Source: Calliopum simillimum
Lineage: Eukaryota; Arthropoda; Insecta; Diptera; Lauxaniidae
Length of the DNA: 64,000 bases
Assembly: GCA_951812925.1 (NCBI GenBank)
Contig: OX638371.1
Span: forward strand, 43,498,101-43,562,100
Direction of reading: 5' to 3'
A program made the position numbers and the translations under genes. A model generated the notes under the pieces. The model was not told the origin of the DNA, ran no database searches, and saw only the letters and a program-made list of their open reading frames with translations. This document shows, piece after piece, positions 23,745-35,515 of this stretch; position 1 is the first letter of the stretch; each line of letters opens with the position of its first letter.

Positions 23745-24665
23745 TCCTTCCGTTTGTAACGCAGAGAAGGAGGCGTGGCAGATATAGAAAAGTATATATA
23801 TTCTTGATCAGCGTCAACCTCCTGTGTCGATATTAGCCATGTCCGTCTGTCTGGCTGGCTGGGTGGCTGCTGGCTGTGTGTTGAAATACACTTTTTTGGG
23901 AAAACTGAGCAAGATAATTCAATGAAAATTTGGTACACCCGCCTCCGTCGTCAAAGATAGCTCGTGGGATTGAAAATGAGCGAAATCGGTCAACAGACAC
24001 GCCTACCGCCCATACAAAATATATCAGGCATTGAAATAAGCTGTAATAATACCATATTTCTGCAGTAATAACTTCAAATTTTGCAGTTATAACTTCAGAA
24101 TATTGTAAAAAAGTTTGTAATAATAATTTTCACTCCAAATTCATATTTCTTTGTTTTTGCGTTAATCGTTGAAACTTAATACTCATTTTATTTCGCTTCT
24201 AACCGTTGTTTAAGTTGTCTAACCTCACCAATTTGGGCTAAAATGTAGCAACCACAATAAGTACTTGGCCAACTCTACTTTAAACATATTTTTATTAATG
24301 CATTCGACGAAAACTTCGCTATAAATTTTCAATTTTAAATTGAACCATTGCCATGATATCTGTTATTTAAATATTAATCACTTGAATAAGCCATTAAAAA
24401 AATTTTGTTAAAAATTGCAAATAAAAACAAAAAAAAAATTCTGCAGTAATAACTTTTTCTTATATCAACCCCTGAAATATATATTCAAAATTCAATTTTA
24501 GGAGTATTTTTCACGACAATGCAACCAAAAATACACTTAAACACTACGCATTGTAAGTGTAAACTCTAAAAAAAAAACTGAGGCGAATTCGGACAAGAGG
24601 GCGTGGCACACCTCCCATATAAGCAAAAGCTTCAAAACGCTATACTGAAAGCGTTTTTTTGAGAT
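23745..24665. repeat. Fly-wide dispersed repeat, copy interrupted by a hAT MITE
   Basis: It contains gtccttccgtttgtaacgca, ttcttgatcagcg, gtccgtctgtctggctggct and (after the MITE) gacaagagggcgtggcacac. It is homologous to 4216-5005 and 19919-20190. The halves 23745-24024 and 24475-24665 join into one continuous repeat when the MITE is removed. Confidence 0.65.
24025..24474. mobile_element. hAT MITE with perfect 8-bp duplication
   Basis: The ends caggcattgaaataa and ttatatcaacccctg are inverted repeats (12 of 15 positions). They are flanked by aaatatat at 24017-24024 and again at 24475-24482. Subterminal copies of gcagtaataactt occur near both ends. It is non-coding. Confidence 0.85.
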
Positions 24666-25348
24666 AAAATGGTTTATGTTGACTATATGAAAATTATACT
24701 AAATTTATGAACTATAGTCAATGTTTTTGCAAGAATCGAAAATTCCATGCATTTTCCAACTTAGAATATTATGACAATTAGGAGAAGAGAAAAAACTACT
24801 GAAACATGGCTATGGTGACATATGTTTCGGTTACCGCCACGTAACCATCATCAGACCAATTTATGTTTTATTTAATTTATTTTAAATTAAATGAAATAAC
24901 AATTGAAAAATTTTTTGAACTTTTTGTCTGAGGCCGGGATCGATCTATGAACCTTTCGAAATCAATCTCTCTACATAGCGCATTTATCAACGGACTGCGC
25001 TGTGTGCCCTCGGAAAAATTGGTAGCTTAAGTGCCTATATGCATGTAGCGTGGTTTCATTCTCTATAACTTACGTGGCGGTAACCGAAACATATGTCACC
25101 ATAGCCATGTTCAGTAGTTTTTTTCTCTTCTCCTAATTGTCATAATATTCTAAGTTGGAAAATGCATGGAATTTTCGATTCTTGCAAAAAACATTGACTA
25201 AAGTTCATAAATTTAGTATAATTTTCATATAGTCAACATAAAACCATTTTAAGTAATCATGGAGAACACGCCAAATATGTGCAACTTGGCAACACTTTGT
25301 CCAGTCATATAATATAACGGTATTGATTCTCAGCCAATGGCTGAGCCC

Positions 25349-25646
25349 TTACCAAACAAACACAACATGAATGATGACAAAAGGAGTATAAGAGAATGAA
25401 ACCACGCTACATGCATATAGGCACTTAAGCTACCAATTTTTCCGAGGGCACACAGCGCAGTCCGTTGATAAATGCGCTATGTAGAGAGATTGATTTCGAA
25501 AAGGTTCATAGATCGATCCCGGCCTCAGACAAAAAGTTCAAAAATTTTTCAATTGTTAGTTTCATTTAATTTAAAATAAATTAAATAAAAACATAAATTG
25601 GTCTTGATGATGGTTACGTGGCGGTAACCGAAACAATATGTCAACC
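25349..25646. other. Suspected assembly duplication next to the gap
   Basis: These 298 bases repeat 25847-26133 almost exactly but with about ten extra single bases, mostly in homopolymers (aaaagg for aaagg, aaaacat for aaacat, cttgatg for ctgatg). That is the pattern of uncorrected long-read sequence. See findings. Confidence 0.75.
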
Positions 25647-25846
25647 NNNNNNNNNNNNNNNNNNNNNNNNNNNNNNNNNNNNNNNNNNNNNNNNNNNNNN
25701 NNNNNNNNNNNNNNNNNNNNNNNNNNNNNNNNNNNNNNNNNNNNNNNNNNNNNNNNNNNNNNNNNNNNNNNNNNNNNNNNNNNNNNNNNNNNNNNNNNNN
25801 NNNNNNNNNNNNNNNNNNNNNNNNNNNNNNNNNNNNNNNNNNNNNN
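25647..25846. other. Assembly gap, 200 N
   Basis: A run of exactly 200 undetermined bases, probably a placeholder length. All open frames drawn through it are artefacts. Confidence 0.99.
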
Positions 25847-25936
25847 CCAAACAAACACAACATGAATGATGACAAAGGAGTATAGAGAATGAAACCACGC
25901 TACATGCATATAGGCACTTAAGCTACCAATTTTTCC

Positions 25937-26021
25937 GAGGGCACACAGCGCAGTCCGTTGATAAATGCGCTATGTAGAGAGATTGATTTCGAAAGGTTCA
26001 TAGATCGATCCCGGCCTCAGA
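25937..26021 (+). ncRNA. tRNA-like core of the gap-region element
   Basis: It reads gagggcacacagcgcagtcc (tRNA-like 5' end and D-arm, A-box-like gcgcagtccg) through ggttcatagatcgatcccgg (extended B-box-like) to gcctc, which can pair with the 5' gaggg. The inverted copy lies at about 24930-25015, and an error-rich copy at about 25440-25525. I interpret it as tRNA-derived, not as a functional tRNA. Confidence 0.5.
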
Positions 26022-26261
26022 CAAAAAGTTCAAAAATTTTTCAATTGTTATTTCATTTAATTTAAAATAAATTAAATAAAACATAAATTGGTCTGATGAT
26101 GGTTACGTGGCGGTAACCGAAACATATGTCACCATAGCCATGTTCAGTAGTTTTTTCTCTTCTCCTAATTGTCATAATATTCTAAGTTGGAAAATGCATG
26201 GAATTTTCGATTCTTGCAAAAACATTGACTAAAGTTCATAAATTTAGTATGTTTTTTGAGA

Positions 26262-26584
26262 TATTCAAACCCAATTTGACTCAGACACTAAGAATTATAA
26301 ATGAAAGCTCCGATCGAAAATTAGGTGAAATCTGACAAGGGGGCGTGGCACACCCCATATAAGCAAATGTTTCAAAATGCTATACCGAAAGAGTTTTTTG
26401 AGATAATCCAACCAAATTTCACTCAGACACTAAAAATTATAAATGCAAGCTCTGTACAAAAACTGAGTGAACTCGGAGAAGAGGGCGTGAGACCTCCCAT
26501 ATAAGCAGAATTTTTAAAATACTGCAGTGTAGGGTATTTACTTTTTGGCCAGGCCAAAAGTTACACCCTTACTAGTTTTATATG
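26262..26584. repeat. Fly-wide dispersed repeat, continuation after the insertion
   Basis: It has gttttttgagatattcaaac, ggcgtggcacaccccatata and ttggccaggccaaaa, the last also at 4981-4996. It continues the repeat broken at 24665. Confidence 0.6.
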
Positions 26585-26745
26585 CACGGTGATTTTAAAA
26601 ATTTTAACTTTTTGAAATACCACCCGCGATTTTTTTCAGGGATAATGTTGGGGGACCCTTCTAGTATCTAAATCCGCAAACCGCAAAATCGAACGTCCAG
26701 CCGTTTTTTTTTTTTCGACATTTTAGTTTTTTTAACGATTTTTGA
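26585..26745. repeat. End fragment of foldback family C
   Basis: cacggtgattttaaaaattt, followed by taccacccgcgattttttt and gggggacccttctagtatct, matches the termini of the foldback at 28976-37980. The inner part is missing. Confidence 0.75.
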
Positions 26746-26914
26746 GTACTAGAGTTCGCCTTGTGGCCGAAATTCGACCATTTTGATTTGACCATAAAAT
26801 AAAGCAAAAAGTTTTTATACCCTTCCTTGATCGATTTAAACACAAAAAGCCTTAAATATTCTTCCTAAGGGTTCAGGTTATCTGTATCAGTGCAGCAGCA
26901 TAGTTGCAATATTG

Positions 26915-27790
26915 TGCTTTCCATTTAGAGGCGTGTAACTCCAACTAAAGAGCAAACAGTTTTTGATATCTTTCTGTACCAAAATTCATAAAAATCAATC
27001 ATGCTATCGTGCTATATAGTGCTAACCCTATTTCTATAACAAATTTTATAAAAATCGTATGCAGTAGTTTCGCCATGAGAGCGTTTTTTCCATTTAGAGG
27101 CGTGGCTCCGCCCACTGAAAACATAATGACTATACTATCGTTCCTTCGTGCCAATCCTATCTCCATACCGAATTTCGTTAAAATCGATGCAGCGGCTTAG
27201 CCGTGAGAGTGTTTTTTCCATTAAGTGGCGTGGCACCCCCACTGGAAAGCATAATGGTCATATTATCGTTCCTTAGTGTAAGCCCAATCTCTATACCAAA
27301 TTTTGTTAAAATCGATGCAGTGGTTTAACCGTGAGAGCGTTTTTTTCATTTAGGGTCGTGGCACAGCCCATTGAAAAACATAATGGTCATATTATTGTTC
27401 CTTAGTGCTTACCCTATCCCCATATCAAATTTCGTTAAAATCGATGCAGCGGTTTAGCTGTGAGAGCGTTTTTTCCATTTAGGGGCGTGGCACAGCCCAC
27501 TGAAAAGCATAATGATCTTGTTATCATTTCTTAGTGCTAACCCTATCTTCATACCAAATTTCGTTAAAATCGATGCAGCGGCTTAGGCGTGAGCGCGTTT
27601 TTTCCATTTAGGGGCGTGGCACCGCCCACTGAAAAACATAATGATCATTTTATCGTTTCTTAGTGCTAATCCTATCTCCATACCAAATATCATTAAAATC
27701 GATACAGCGGTTTAGCCGTGAGAGCGTTTTTTCCATTTAGGGGCGTGGCACCGCCCTCTTAAAAAAATATATAGTCCTATGCACTGCTCC
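26915..27790. repeat. Tandem array of ~128-bp units (about seven)
   Basis: Each unit runs ccatttaggggcgtggcac, cgcccactgaaaaacataat, ttcgttaaaatcgatgcagc, ggtttagccgtgagagcg. Unit starts lie near 26922, 27090, 27210, 27349, 27474, 27604 and 27734. The first unit is the most diverged, and spacing is about 120-170 bp. It is non-coding. Short frames inside reflect the repeat. Confidence 0.85.
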
Positions 27791-27890
27791 TCCTTACAAC
27801 CATTCCAACAAAACAAAAATCAAGCATATCGGTTGAGATTTAGGTATAGAAACAGGGACTGAACCGATTTCGTTTGCCTATTTATATATA

Positions 27891-28345
27891 GATGTCTCGG
27901 TGTTTATTGTATATACATATTATGTACACATATATATATATACGTACATATATATACTTGTATATGTATATATGTGTAATACATATATGTGGATATATAT
28001 ATATACATACATACATGTATGTATGTATTCTCCTTTAACTCCTAGGAGGAGCATAGGGCCAATATGAAATCTCTCCATTTGTCACGATCAAAGTCATCGC
28101 AAGGGATCGTGACAAATACATACATACATACATACATATAAAAGGTATCGTTTCCGCACCATTTATTTTTTAAAAAAATCGGTTTTTTCTTATTTAAGAA
28201 AAACAAAAACCGGAAACAAAAATAGTCATTCCAGATGTAATTTTTGATGCTTAATCCGATTGCTCTATTGCGTCTGGACTTTGAGATATCTTTACATAAA
28301 TGTTTAAAGGACACCACTTTTTTTTCCTATTTTTGAAGTTATATA
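27891..28345. repeat. Second fragment of foldback family C with a LINE 3' end inside
   Basis: An AT microsatellite-like tract and aggtatcgtttccgcaccat followed by ccggaaac repeat the arm at 29147-29490. A piece of LINE 3' end (gtattctcctttaactccta to about 28115) sits in the middle; on the minus strand it reads DRDKWRDFILALCSS. Confidence 0.7.
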
Positions 28346-28394
28346 ACAAGATAAGGTAATACAATACTATATTTACACACATAGGCGCATATCT

Positions 28395-28900
28395 CGGGAG
28401 TAGACTAGTTCAATTTTGTCAACGGCACCTTACCTTTCATTCATCTTTTCTAGCGATTCATTTATTTCAATAGAAGATATCTCGGAGGGTTATGATACTA
28501 TTGGAAAAGTTAAAAGATTCACTACTCGTAAGCTACTGCCTTGATAAGTGTCATATGACTGAAAAAAGTTGGTAGCTGGTATTTAGAGTAAAAATGACTA
28601 GAACCTCAGACCTTATAGAAAAAAAAATTTGCCAGATTCGGATTCAGCAACCCCAAATTAACAAAAAAAAGTTATCGAGATCTCATTCAAAATTTTATGT
28701 TATTGGATTCCAGAAAACCTAAAATTTCAGAACATGGTTGGTAAACTAAATATTTTAAAAACCCAATAACCCGTAATATTTATTCTTAATCATTTTGAAT
28801 AAGACGTAAATTTTTATGTGAAAAATAGTAAAATATTTAGTTTTTTTTTTCTATTTTTAAGTAGGGCGCGAGCTTGTGAAGAACTTGATAGAACTAGATA
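28395..28900. repeat. Dispersed repeat family D, copy 3
   Basis: It matches 18945-19525 in order: gattcatttatttcaat, gatatctcgg, gccagattcggattcagcaa, cagaacatgg, and gggcgcgagcttgtgaagaa at its end. Confidence 0.65.
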
Positions 28901-30760
28901 GCTCTATCAGGAATTTTATATGAAAGCGGTGAAACAGACCGTCAGTAAATACCATTGTTAAAATAAATATTCCCTCACGGTGGTTTTTAAAAAATTTTAA
29001 CTTTTTGAAATACCACCCGCGATTTTTTTCAGGGATAATGTTGGGGGACCCTTCTAGTATCTAAATCCGCAAACCGCGAAATCGAACGTCCAGCCGTTTT
29101 TTTTTTCGACCTTTTAGTTTTTTTAACGATTTTTGAGTATATCTCGGTGTGTATATACATATTGTGTACACATATATATGTATATACGTACATATATATA
29201 CTTGTATATGTATATATGTGTAATATATATATATGGATATATATATACATACATACATATAAAAGATATCGTTTCCGCACCATTTATTTAAAAAAAAAAA
29301 AACTGTTTTTTCGTATTTAAGAAAAACACAAACAAAAACCGGAAACGAAAGTAGTCACTCCAGATGTGATTTTTGATGCTTAATCCGATTCCGGTATTAG
29401 AATTGCTTTATTACGTCTGGACTTTGAGATATCCTTACATATATGTTTAAAGGACACCATTTTTTTTTTTCCTATTTTTGAAGTTATTTAAAAAGATAAG
29501 GTAATATTATGCCGTAAAATCTGGTATGACAGTTAATAGCCCTAGTTTTTTCCTTGAAAACTCAATCAAACCAATAACGATATCTTTTTTTTTTGTCGGA
29601 GATATCTTTGCCTAAAAAGTTAAATAAGTGCAAAAACACGATTTTTGGCTATATTGGATGTTATATGCAGGACACACAAAATTTTTTTGGGAATTTCTAT
29701 TACCAGAAACATTTGGTACTTTCTTTTGGCTTTAAATTGAGCTATCAAATGTTTATCTACAATATTTCTCTGCAAAGTTATGTTAACTTTAAAATCACAC
29801 CATGAAACTTAAAGCGAAAAATCTCGGTTTTCGGCTATATTTGAGGTTGTATACAGTACGGACGAAATTCGTCTGCTCTTTTTTACTAACCGAAGCATTT
29901 AAAACCATTCTTTATCTTCAAAATAAGCTATCAAGAGGTCTCTTGTGATTGTTTTCCACAAAGTTATGACCATTTAAAAATTACATTATGGAGTGCAAAC
30001 TCACAGTGTACGAGTATTCCTTATATTGCTGCAACATGTTGTCTTAAAATAGTCATAACTTTTTAGAAAACAATTACAAGAGACCACTTGTTTGCTCATT
30101 TTGAAGATAAAGAATGGTTTTAAATGCTTCGGTTGGTAAAAAAGAGCAGACGAATTTCGTCCGTACTGTATACAACCTCAAATATAGCCGAAAACCGAGA
30201 TTTTTCGCATTAAGTTTCATGGTGTAATTTTAAAGTTAACATAACTTTGCAGAGAAATATTGCAGATAAACATTTGATAGCTCAATTTAAAGCCAAAAGA
30301 AAGTACAAAATGTTTCTGGTAATAGAAATTCCCAAAAAAATTTTGTGTGTCCTGCATATAACATCAAATATAGCCAAAAATCTTGTTTTTGCACTTTTTT
30401 AACTTTTTAGGCAAAGATATCTCCGACAAAGAAAAAGATATCGTTATCGGTTTGATTGAATTTTCAAGAAAAAAACTAGGGCTATTAACTGTCATACCAG
30501 ATTTTACGGCATAATATTACCTTATCTTGTTATATAACTTCAAAAATAGGAAAAAAATGATGTCCTTTAAACATATATGTAAAGATATCTCAAAGTCCAG
30601 ATGTAATAAAGCAATTCTAATACCGGAATCGGATTAAGCATAAAAATCACATCTAGAGTGACTACTTTCGTTTCCGGTTTTTGTTTGTGTTTTTCTTAAA
30701 TACGAAAAAACCGTTTTTTTTTTTAAATAAATGGTGCGGAAACGATACCTTTTATATGTA

Positions 30761-31260
30761 AATTAATTTTATTACTTATTAGTTTTTATAAAAAAAACTT
30801 TATTTATTATTTATTTTACTTAAATCAATTCTAAACTTTATTTAAATTTTTTAATATTCTTTAACTCTGGTTTTCCAAAGACTGTCAAAAGACTGAACTC
30901 TTAAGTTATTAGTGATCGTATTTATAGGATCAAATGCTTATTCTTCTTACTTCTATGCTTGATCTTCTTATCGTACTTTGGAATGAATTCCAGCTTTTGA
31001 AATTTGATTCCAATATTTATTACATTTTTAAATTAGAATTTTGATCATTCCATATTACTTATAATTAGTAAAAATGAAATCGGATTATGTTGTTTACAAT
31101 TTTCCTTACAAATAATTGGTTAACATATGTTTTTAAAATGAAATTGGATTATGTTGTTTACAATTTGTTTATAATTTTCTTTACAATTAATTAGTTAACA
31201 TATGTTTTATTTTTGTTTATATTTTTAATTGAATTTACATGTGAGATGCTAATGTTAACT
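30761..31260 (-). repeat. LTR (3' LTR on the element's own strand)
   Basis: 500 bp, almost identical to 37196-37695. It contains an internal ~65-bp near-duplication (ggattatgttgtttacaatt twice). Confidence 0.95.
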
Positions 31261-31270
31261 CCCCCCTTTG

Positions 31271-32226
31271 TTAAGATGAATCGTCCCGATTCATTTCGAC
31301 TGCTTTTGTCATAAATTCTCTTGTGAGATTTCTTATTCTGTCATTTATTTCATTCAAATTTATTTCTTCTCCAATTTCTTCAATTGTTTCATTTTTAATT
31401 TCATTATTCTTTATGGCTCTTTTAGTTTTATGTTTCTTAATTAATTTTAAAATTCTTAAAATTATGTGTGCTACTATTACAAGAATTATTATTGAGGACA
31501 ATGTCCATACTGTATTCTTTTTAACATAATCCTTCTTAATTTCTAATAAATTTATATTTTCAAACTCTGTACTTATGTTATCATAATTAAGATATTCCAT
31601 TATTTCAAAATTATTTAGATTTGTGTTCTTTATATAATTATTTATTATATCTTTATTATTAACAAATGTTTCATTATCAATATTACTTTTATCTGTAAAT
31701 GTTATTAAGTAAATACCTTCCGTTCCGTTTCGTTAACTAAATGTTTGCCTGATATCAATATTGCACCATCTTTAATAATTTCTAAATCTTTGTTTATTCC
31801 TTTGATTTTATTACATTTTCCTTTCTTGTTATTTAAAAGTCTAACTAAACAATATTCATCCTTCATGGATTCGCAAAATATATCCGTTAATTCTTTTTTA
31901 CAATTTTTTACATTTTCAAAGTTATTTTTACATTTTACAATTTCTTTTGGAATTTCTAATTTAGAGTTGTTTTGGCTTATAGCTCTTACCTCATAAAATT
32001 TGCATGATTTACTCAAAGTTGGATACTTGATATAGATTACTATTAAGTCTTTTTTTTGAATTATTTTAAATTTTGAAACATCAAGCAAGTCAACTATTGT
32101 TACTCTTTCATGTTCATGTCTAGTAATGTCTTTTATCTCTTCCAAGTGTAGTATAGTGGGATTTAGTATTCCTATTTTCGCTAATGTTATAGTCTGTATA
32201 ACGTTATGTAATTCGTTCACAATCAA
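31271..32226 (-). pseudogene. env: Errantivirus env remnant
   Basis: Two frames remain. The first (32226-31705) starts inside the ectodomain and has several cysteines. The second (31600-31271) holds a hydrophobic membrane anchor of about 20 residues followed by a basic/acidic tail. The order and composition fit the C-terminal part of a gypsy-type envelope protein. The signal peptide and N-terminal part are missing, removed by the same deletion that shortens pol. The frame shifts near 31730, where a 5-base unit (cggaa) is tandemly repeated. It is not functional as it stands. Confidence 0.7.
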
Positions 32227-35200
32227 TTGGTTTTTCCTCTATTACAGAATGTATCGTTTTATTGTATTGTTGTGCCGCTCGTATGATTATTTCTACATCA
32301 TTCAGTAAACTATATTCTTGCTTAATACATCTAGCTATCTCAATTAAAGTCGAATGAGCTATTTCTACTTGACCGTTGGTAGTAGTATGTCTTGGATTGC
32401 AATGATACACTTCTATTTGTAATCTTTCCATTTGAGATTTAAATTGGGGAGTAATGAATCCTGGATCATTATCTAATATAATATTTTTTGCATCGGGAAA
32501 TGATTGCAAAAGTTCAAGAACTTTTTCCTCTAAGTTCAATTTGTTTGTGATATATTTTACTATCAAAAATTTTGAATATGAATCAATACAAGTTAGAAAA
32601 ATTAATTTTTCCGCATAGAAAATATCAACGTATAGTTGTTCCCCCTCTTTGTTTGGAATTGGTGCCTCACCAATTGGAACTTTCTGCGGATGTCTATCGT
32701 ATTTGTTTACATTACAAATTTCACAATTCCTAACATATTCTCTAAATTTTTCTTTCATCTTCGGCCAGTAATACCTTTTTTCTATTTGTTTAACGTTTTC
32801 TTCATGATTACGATGAGCTCTGTTATGTGTTTGTTCAATTATTGTACCCTGATCTTCTATATTCATTATATCTATTGGGAAATTTTTTGTATATAAAAAT
32901 TTAATGTTATTAAATGTCGTTAATAACATATCCTTGATTTCGTATAAATCTTCCACTGTGCAATGTATTGCTGTTACAATTTTTGGATTTAAGAATTCTT
33001 TTAATATCGAAATTAAATTTTCTACTGTGTTAAACTCAATAACATGTCTTGTATTATTAAAACAATGTGTTTGTTCATAAATTACATCTACAATTCCTGG
33101 GTTTTTATTTAGCAAAATCTGTTGCTTAAATTGATTTAATGGTTTATTGGTTTCTTCTATCAAATTACCATCACTACTTTCTGCTGAATGTTGCGTACCT
33201 TGATCTGATTGTACTGACTCCTCAGTTGAACTATCAGTTAAATTGTTTAAAAGTTGCATTGAAAGTGCATCTGCAACTACATTTGTTGTTCCTGGTTTAT
33301 ATATAATTTTTGGTGCGTATTCTTCAATAAATGCGTGCCATCTCTTCATTTTAGCATTTGGGTTTCGTGTTGAAACTGCGAATGTTAGTGGCTGATGATC
33401 CGTATGGATCTCTAAGTCTTTTACACCATAAAGATAATTTCTTAAATTTTTTAATGCCCATACTATGGCATATAATTCTTTTTCATTGGTAGCATATTTC
33501 TGTTCTGTTGAATTTAATGTTTTCGATATAAATGTTATGGGATTTTTCCCTTGTGACAATACTGCTCCTATTGCAATATTCGATGCATCAGTTGTTAATA
33601 TGAATTTTTTTTCAAAATCCGGTTGATATAACTCCACTTGATTTTGTAATAACCCTTTTAATTTATCACATGCTTCAATACCTTCTTTATCTAAAATTAT
33701 TTCTGTCTTTTTAGATTTATATTGCGATACCCTACCATTTTCTCCTGATAGATGTTTTGTTAATGGTTTTGTTATCAATGCATAATCCCTAATAAATTTC
33801 CTATAATAACCAGTTAATCCTAAAAAGCTTCGTAATTGTCTTAATGTTTTCGGTATAGGAAACTCTTTGATTGTTTCAATTTTTTTTGGATCTGTTTTGA
33901 TTATATTATGTGCTACTCTATAGCCTAAAAATTCAATTTCTTTTTGATAAAATATTGACTTCTCTAATGAAATCTTCATACGTGCATCTTTTAATGTCTC
34001 AATTATTATTTTTAAATGTTCCCTATGTTCTTCGATATTCTTTGAAAATATTATTATATCATCAATATACACGGTGTTCTTGAACAGTCGAAATTTTTTT
34101 TGAGTATGTGGAGAAAATCTGTGAATAGGGTTTAATTTGTATTAGTTTAGTGGTCTGAAAAATTCAAACCCCGAAATCGTAGCTGACTTGTTTAGACTAA
34201 GATATCTCAAAAACCGTATGAGATATAGCAATTTTAAGGCCGGATTCGGATTAAGCATTGCAAAATACATTAAAAATAACTATTTTTATATTTGTTTGTT
34301 GCGTTTTTTTTTCTGATTTTTTTTATTTTATATGGGATATGTATTTTTGCGATATTTCGCGGGGATGATCAGCTACGATTTTGGGGTTTGCATTTTTCAG
34401 ACCACTAAACTAATACAAATGAAACCCCATTCACAGATTTTCTCCACATATTCAAAAAACCTATCGACTGTTTAAGAGCACCGTGTATATATATGACAAA
34501 ACTTTCCTACGTATTCCCTTAAAATATCATCCATAGCCCTTTGAAATATGCTTGGAGCATTTTTCAAACCAAATGGCATTCTTATATATTCATATTTTCC
34601 GTTATTAACAGAAAATGCTGTTTTCTCAATATCCTGTTCCTTCATTAATATTTGGTGGAATCCTGATTCCAAATCTATACTTGAGAATACCTTTGCTTTT
34701 CCTAAATTTGATAATATAACGTTTACGTCTGGTATTGGATATTTTTCTGATACCGTTTTTTCGTTTATCTTTTTATAATCCACAACCATTCTTAAATTTG
34801 GGGTGCCATCAGCATTTATTCCTTTCTTCGGAACTACCCAAATTGGTGAATTGTAAGGGCTCTTACTAGGCCTTAAAATTCTTTCTCTTAATAACTTATT
34901 TATTTCTTCATTTACGAATGTATTTACCGATAACGGGTAAGGATACTGTTTACTCCATATTGGAGTTTCAACAGTTGTGCGGATTTCTGCTTTTACATCC
35001 GTTCTAAATGGTAAATTCATGTTTATTCCCTCATGAATTCTTTTTGTTTCGTAAATTACTTCTTTTCTTAATTCTTCGACCTCAGAATTTTCTTGTGATA
35101 AAGCGGAATTATTCATCGCTGGCGCTGTAGAACCTTTTTGTTCCACATTTATATTATTATTTTTCCCTTCATTTCCATCAATGTATTTTATATCGTAACA

Positions 35201-35515
35201 CAATCCATTATGTGTCATTAACGATTTTTCGAAATCTAAAATCATTTTAGTTTTCATTATAAAACTCATACCTATTAATAAATCCGTTTCTTAATTATTT
35301 ATTATATAAAATCTCTGCTTAACATTGAATAATGTTAATTCAGCGAAATGGGTTATAATCGTATACCCGATAATTGTTTTTACTCGTTTGTAAATTGGTA
35401 ATTCGAATTTAGTTAAAAGTACATTTGGCCTACAATAACAACTTGTAGCTCCTGTATCTATTAAAATTTTTACTGTTTTTCCTGTTGCGTTGCTTGTCCC
35501 GATGGTGTAGGGCAA
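32204..35515 (-). pseudogene. pol: Errantivirus pol (protease, RT, RNase H, integrase), broken
   Basis: Protease (35515-35291) carries the LIDTGAT active site and ends at an in-frame TAA at 35288-35290. The N-terminal half of reverse transcriptase (35269-34486) includes LRMVVDYKKIN and VFSSIDLESGFHQI. A 416-bp MITE (34070-34485) then interrupts the frame next to the YIDD box, which resumes at 34072. RNase H (TDASNIAIG, TDHQPLTF), the integrase HHCC finger (about 32690-32800) and core residues (DNDPGF, NGQVEIAHS) follow. The frame ends at 32204 before the integrase C-terminal domain, apparently at a deletion into env. The stop, insertion and deletion all inactivate this copy. Confidence 0.92.
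34070..34485. mobile_element. 416-bp MITE inserted in the errantivirus RT
   Basis: The inverted ends cacggtgttcttgaacagtc and gactgtttaagagcaccgtg extend inward (gtatgtggagaaaatctgtg against cacagattttctccacat; tagtttagtggtctgaaaaa against its complement). It is flanked by A/T-rich sequence consistent with a ~5-bp duplication (atata). The middle contains ggccggattcggattaagca, a core shared with other repeats here. It must be younger than the nearly identical LTRs around it or have co-inserted with the element. Confidence 0.88.

Larger units (their letters stand above)
24666..26250. mobile_element. Inverted-repeat element(s) with tRNA-like core, spanning the assembly gap
   Basis: The segment 24666-25252 has 185-bp inverted ends (aaaatggtttatgttgacta against tagtcaacataaaaccattt) around a tRNA-like core on the minus strand. 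A second arm, 25847-26250, carries the same core and end in the opposite orientation and joins the older repeat at gttttttgagat, a string also present just left of 24666. The internal order cannot be trusted because the flank of the gap is duplicated. Confidence 0.65.

Noticed and set aside
25549..25909. Several open frames spanning the N run
   Set aside because: They exist only because undetermined bases contain no stops.
26915..27790. CRISPR-like array
   Set aside because: Units are contiguous 128-bp tandem repeats without unique spacers, in a eukaryotic intron.
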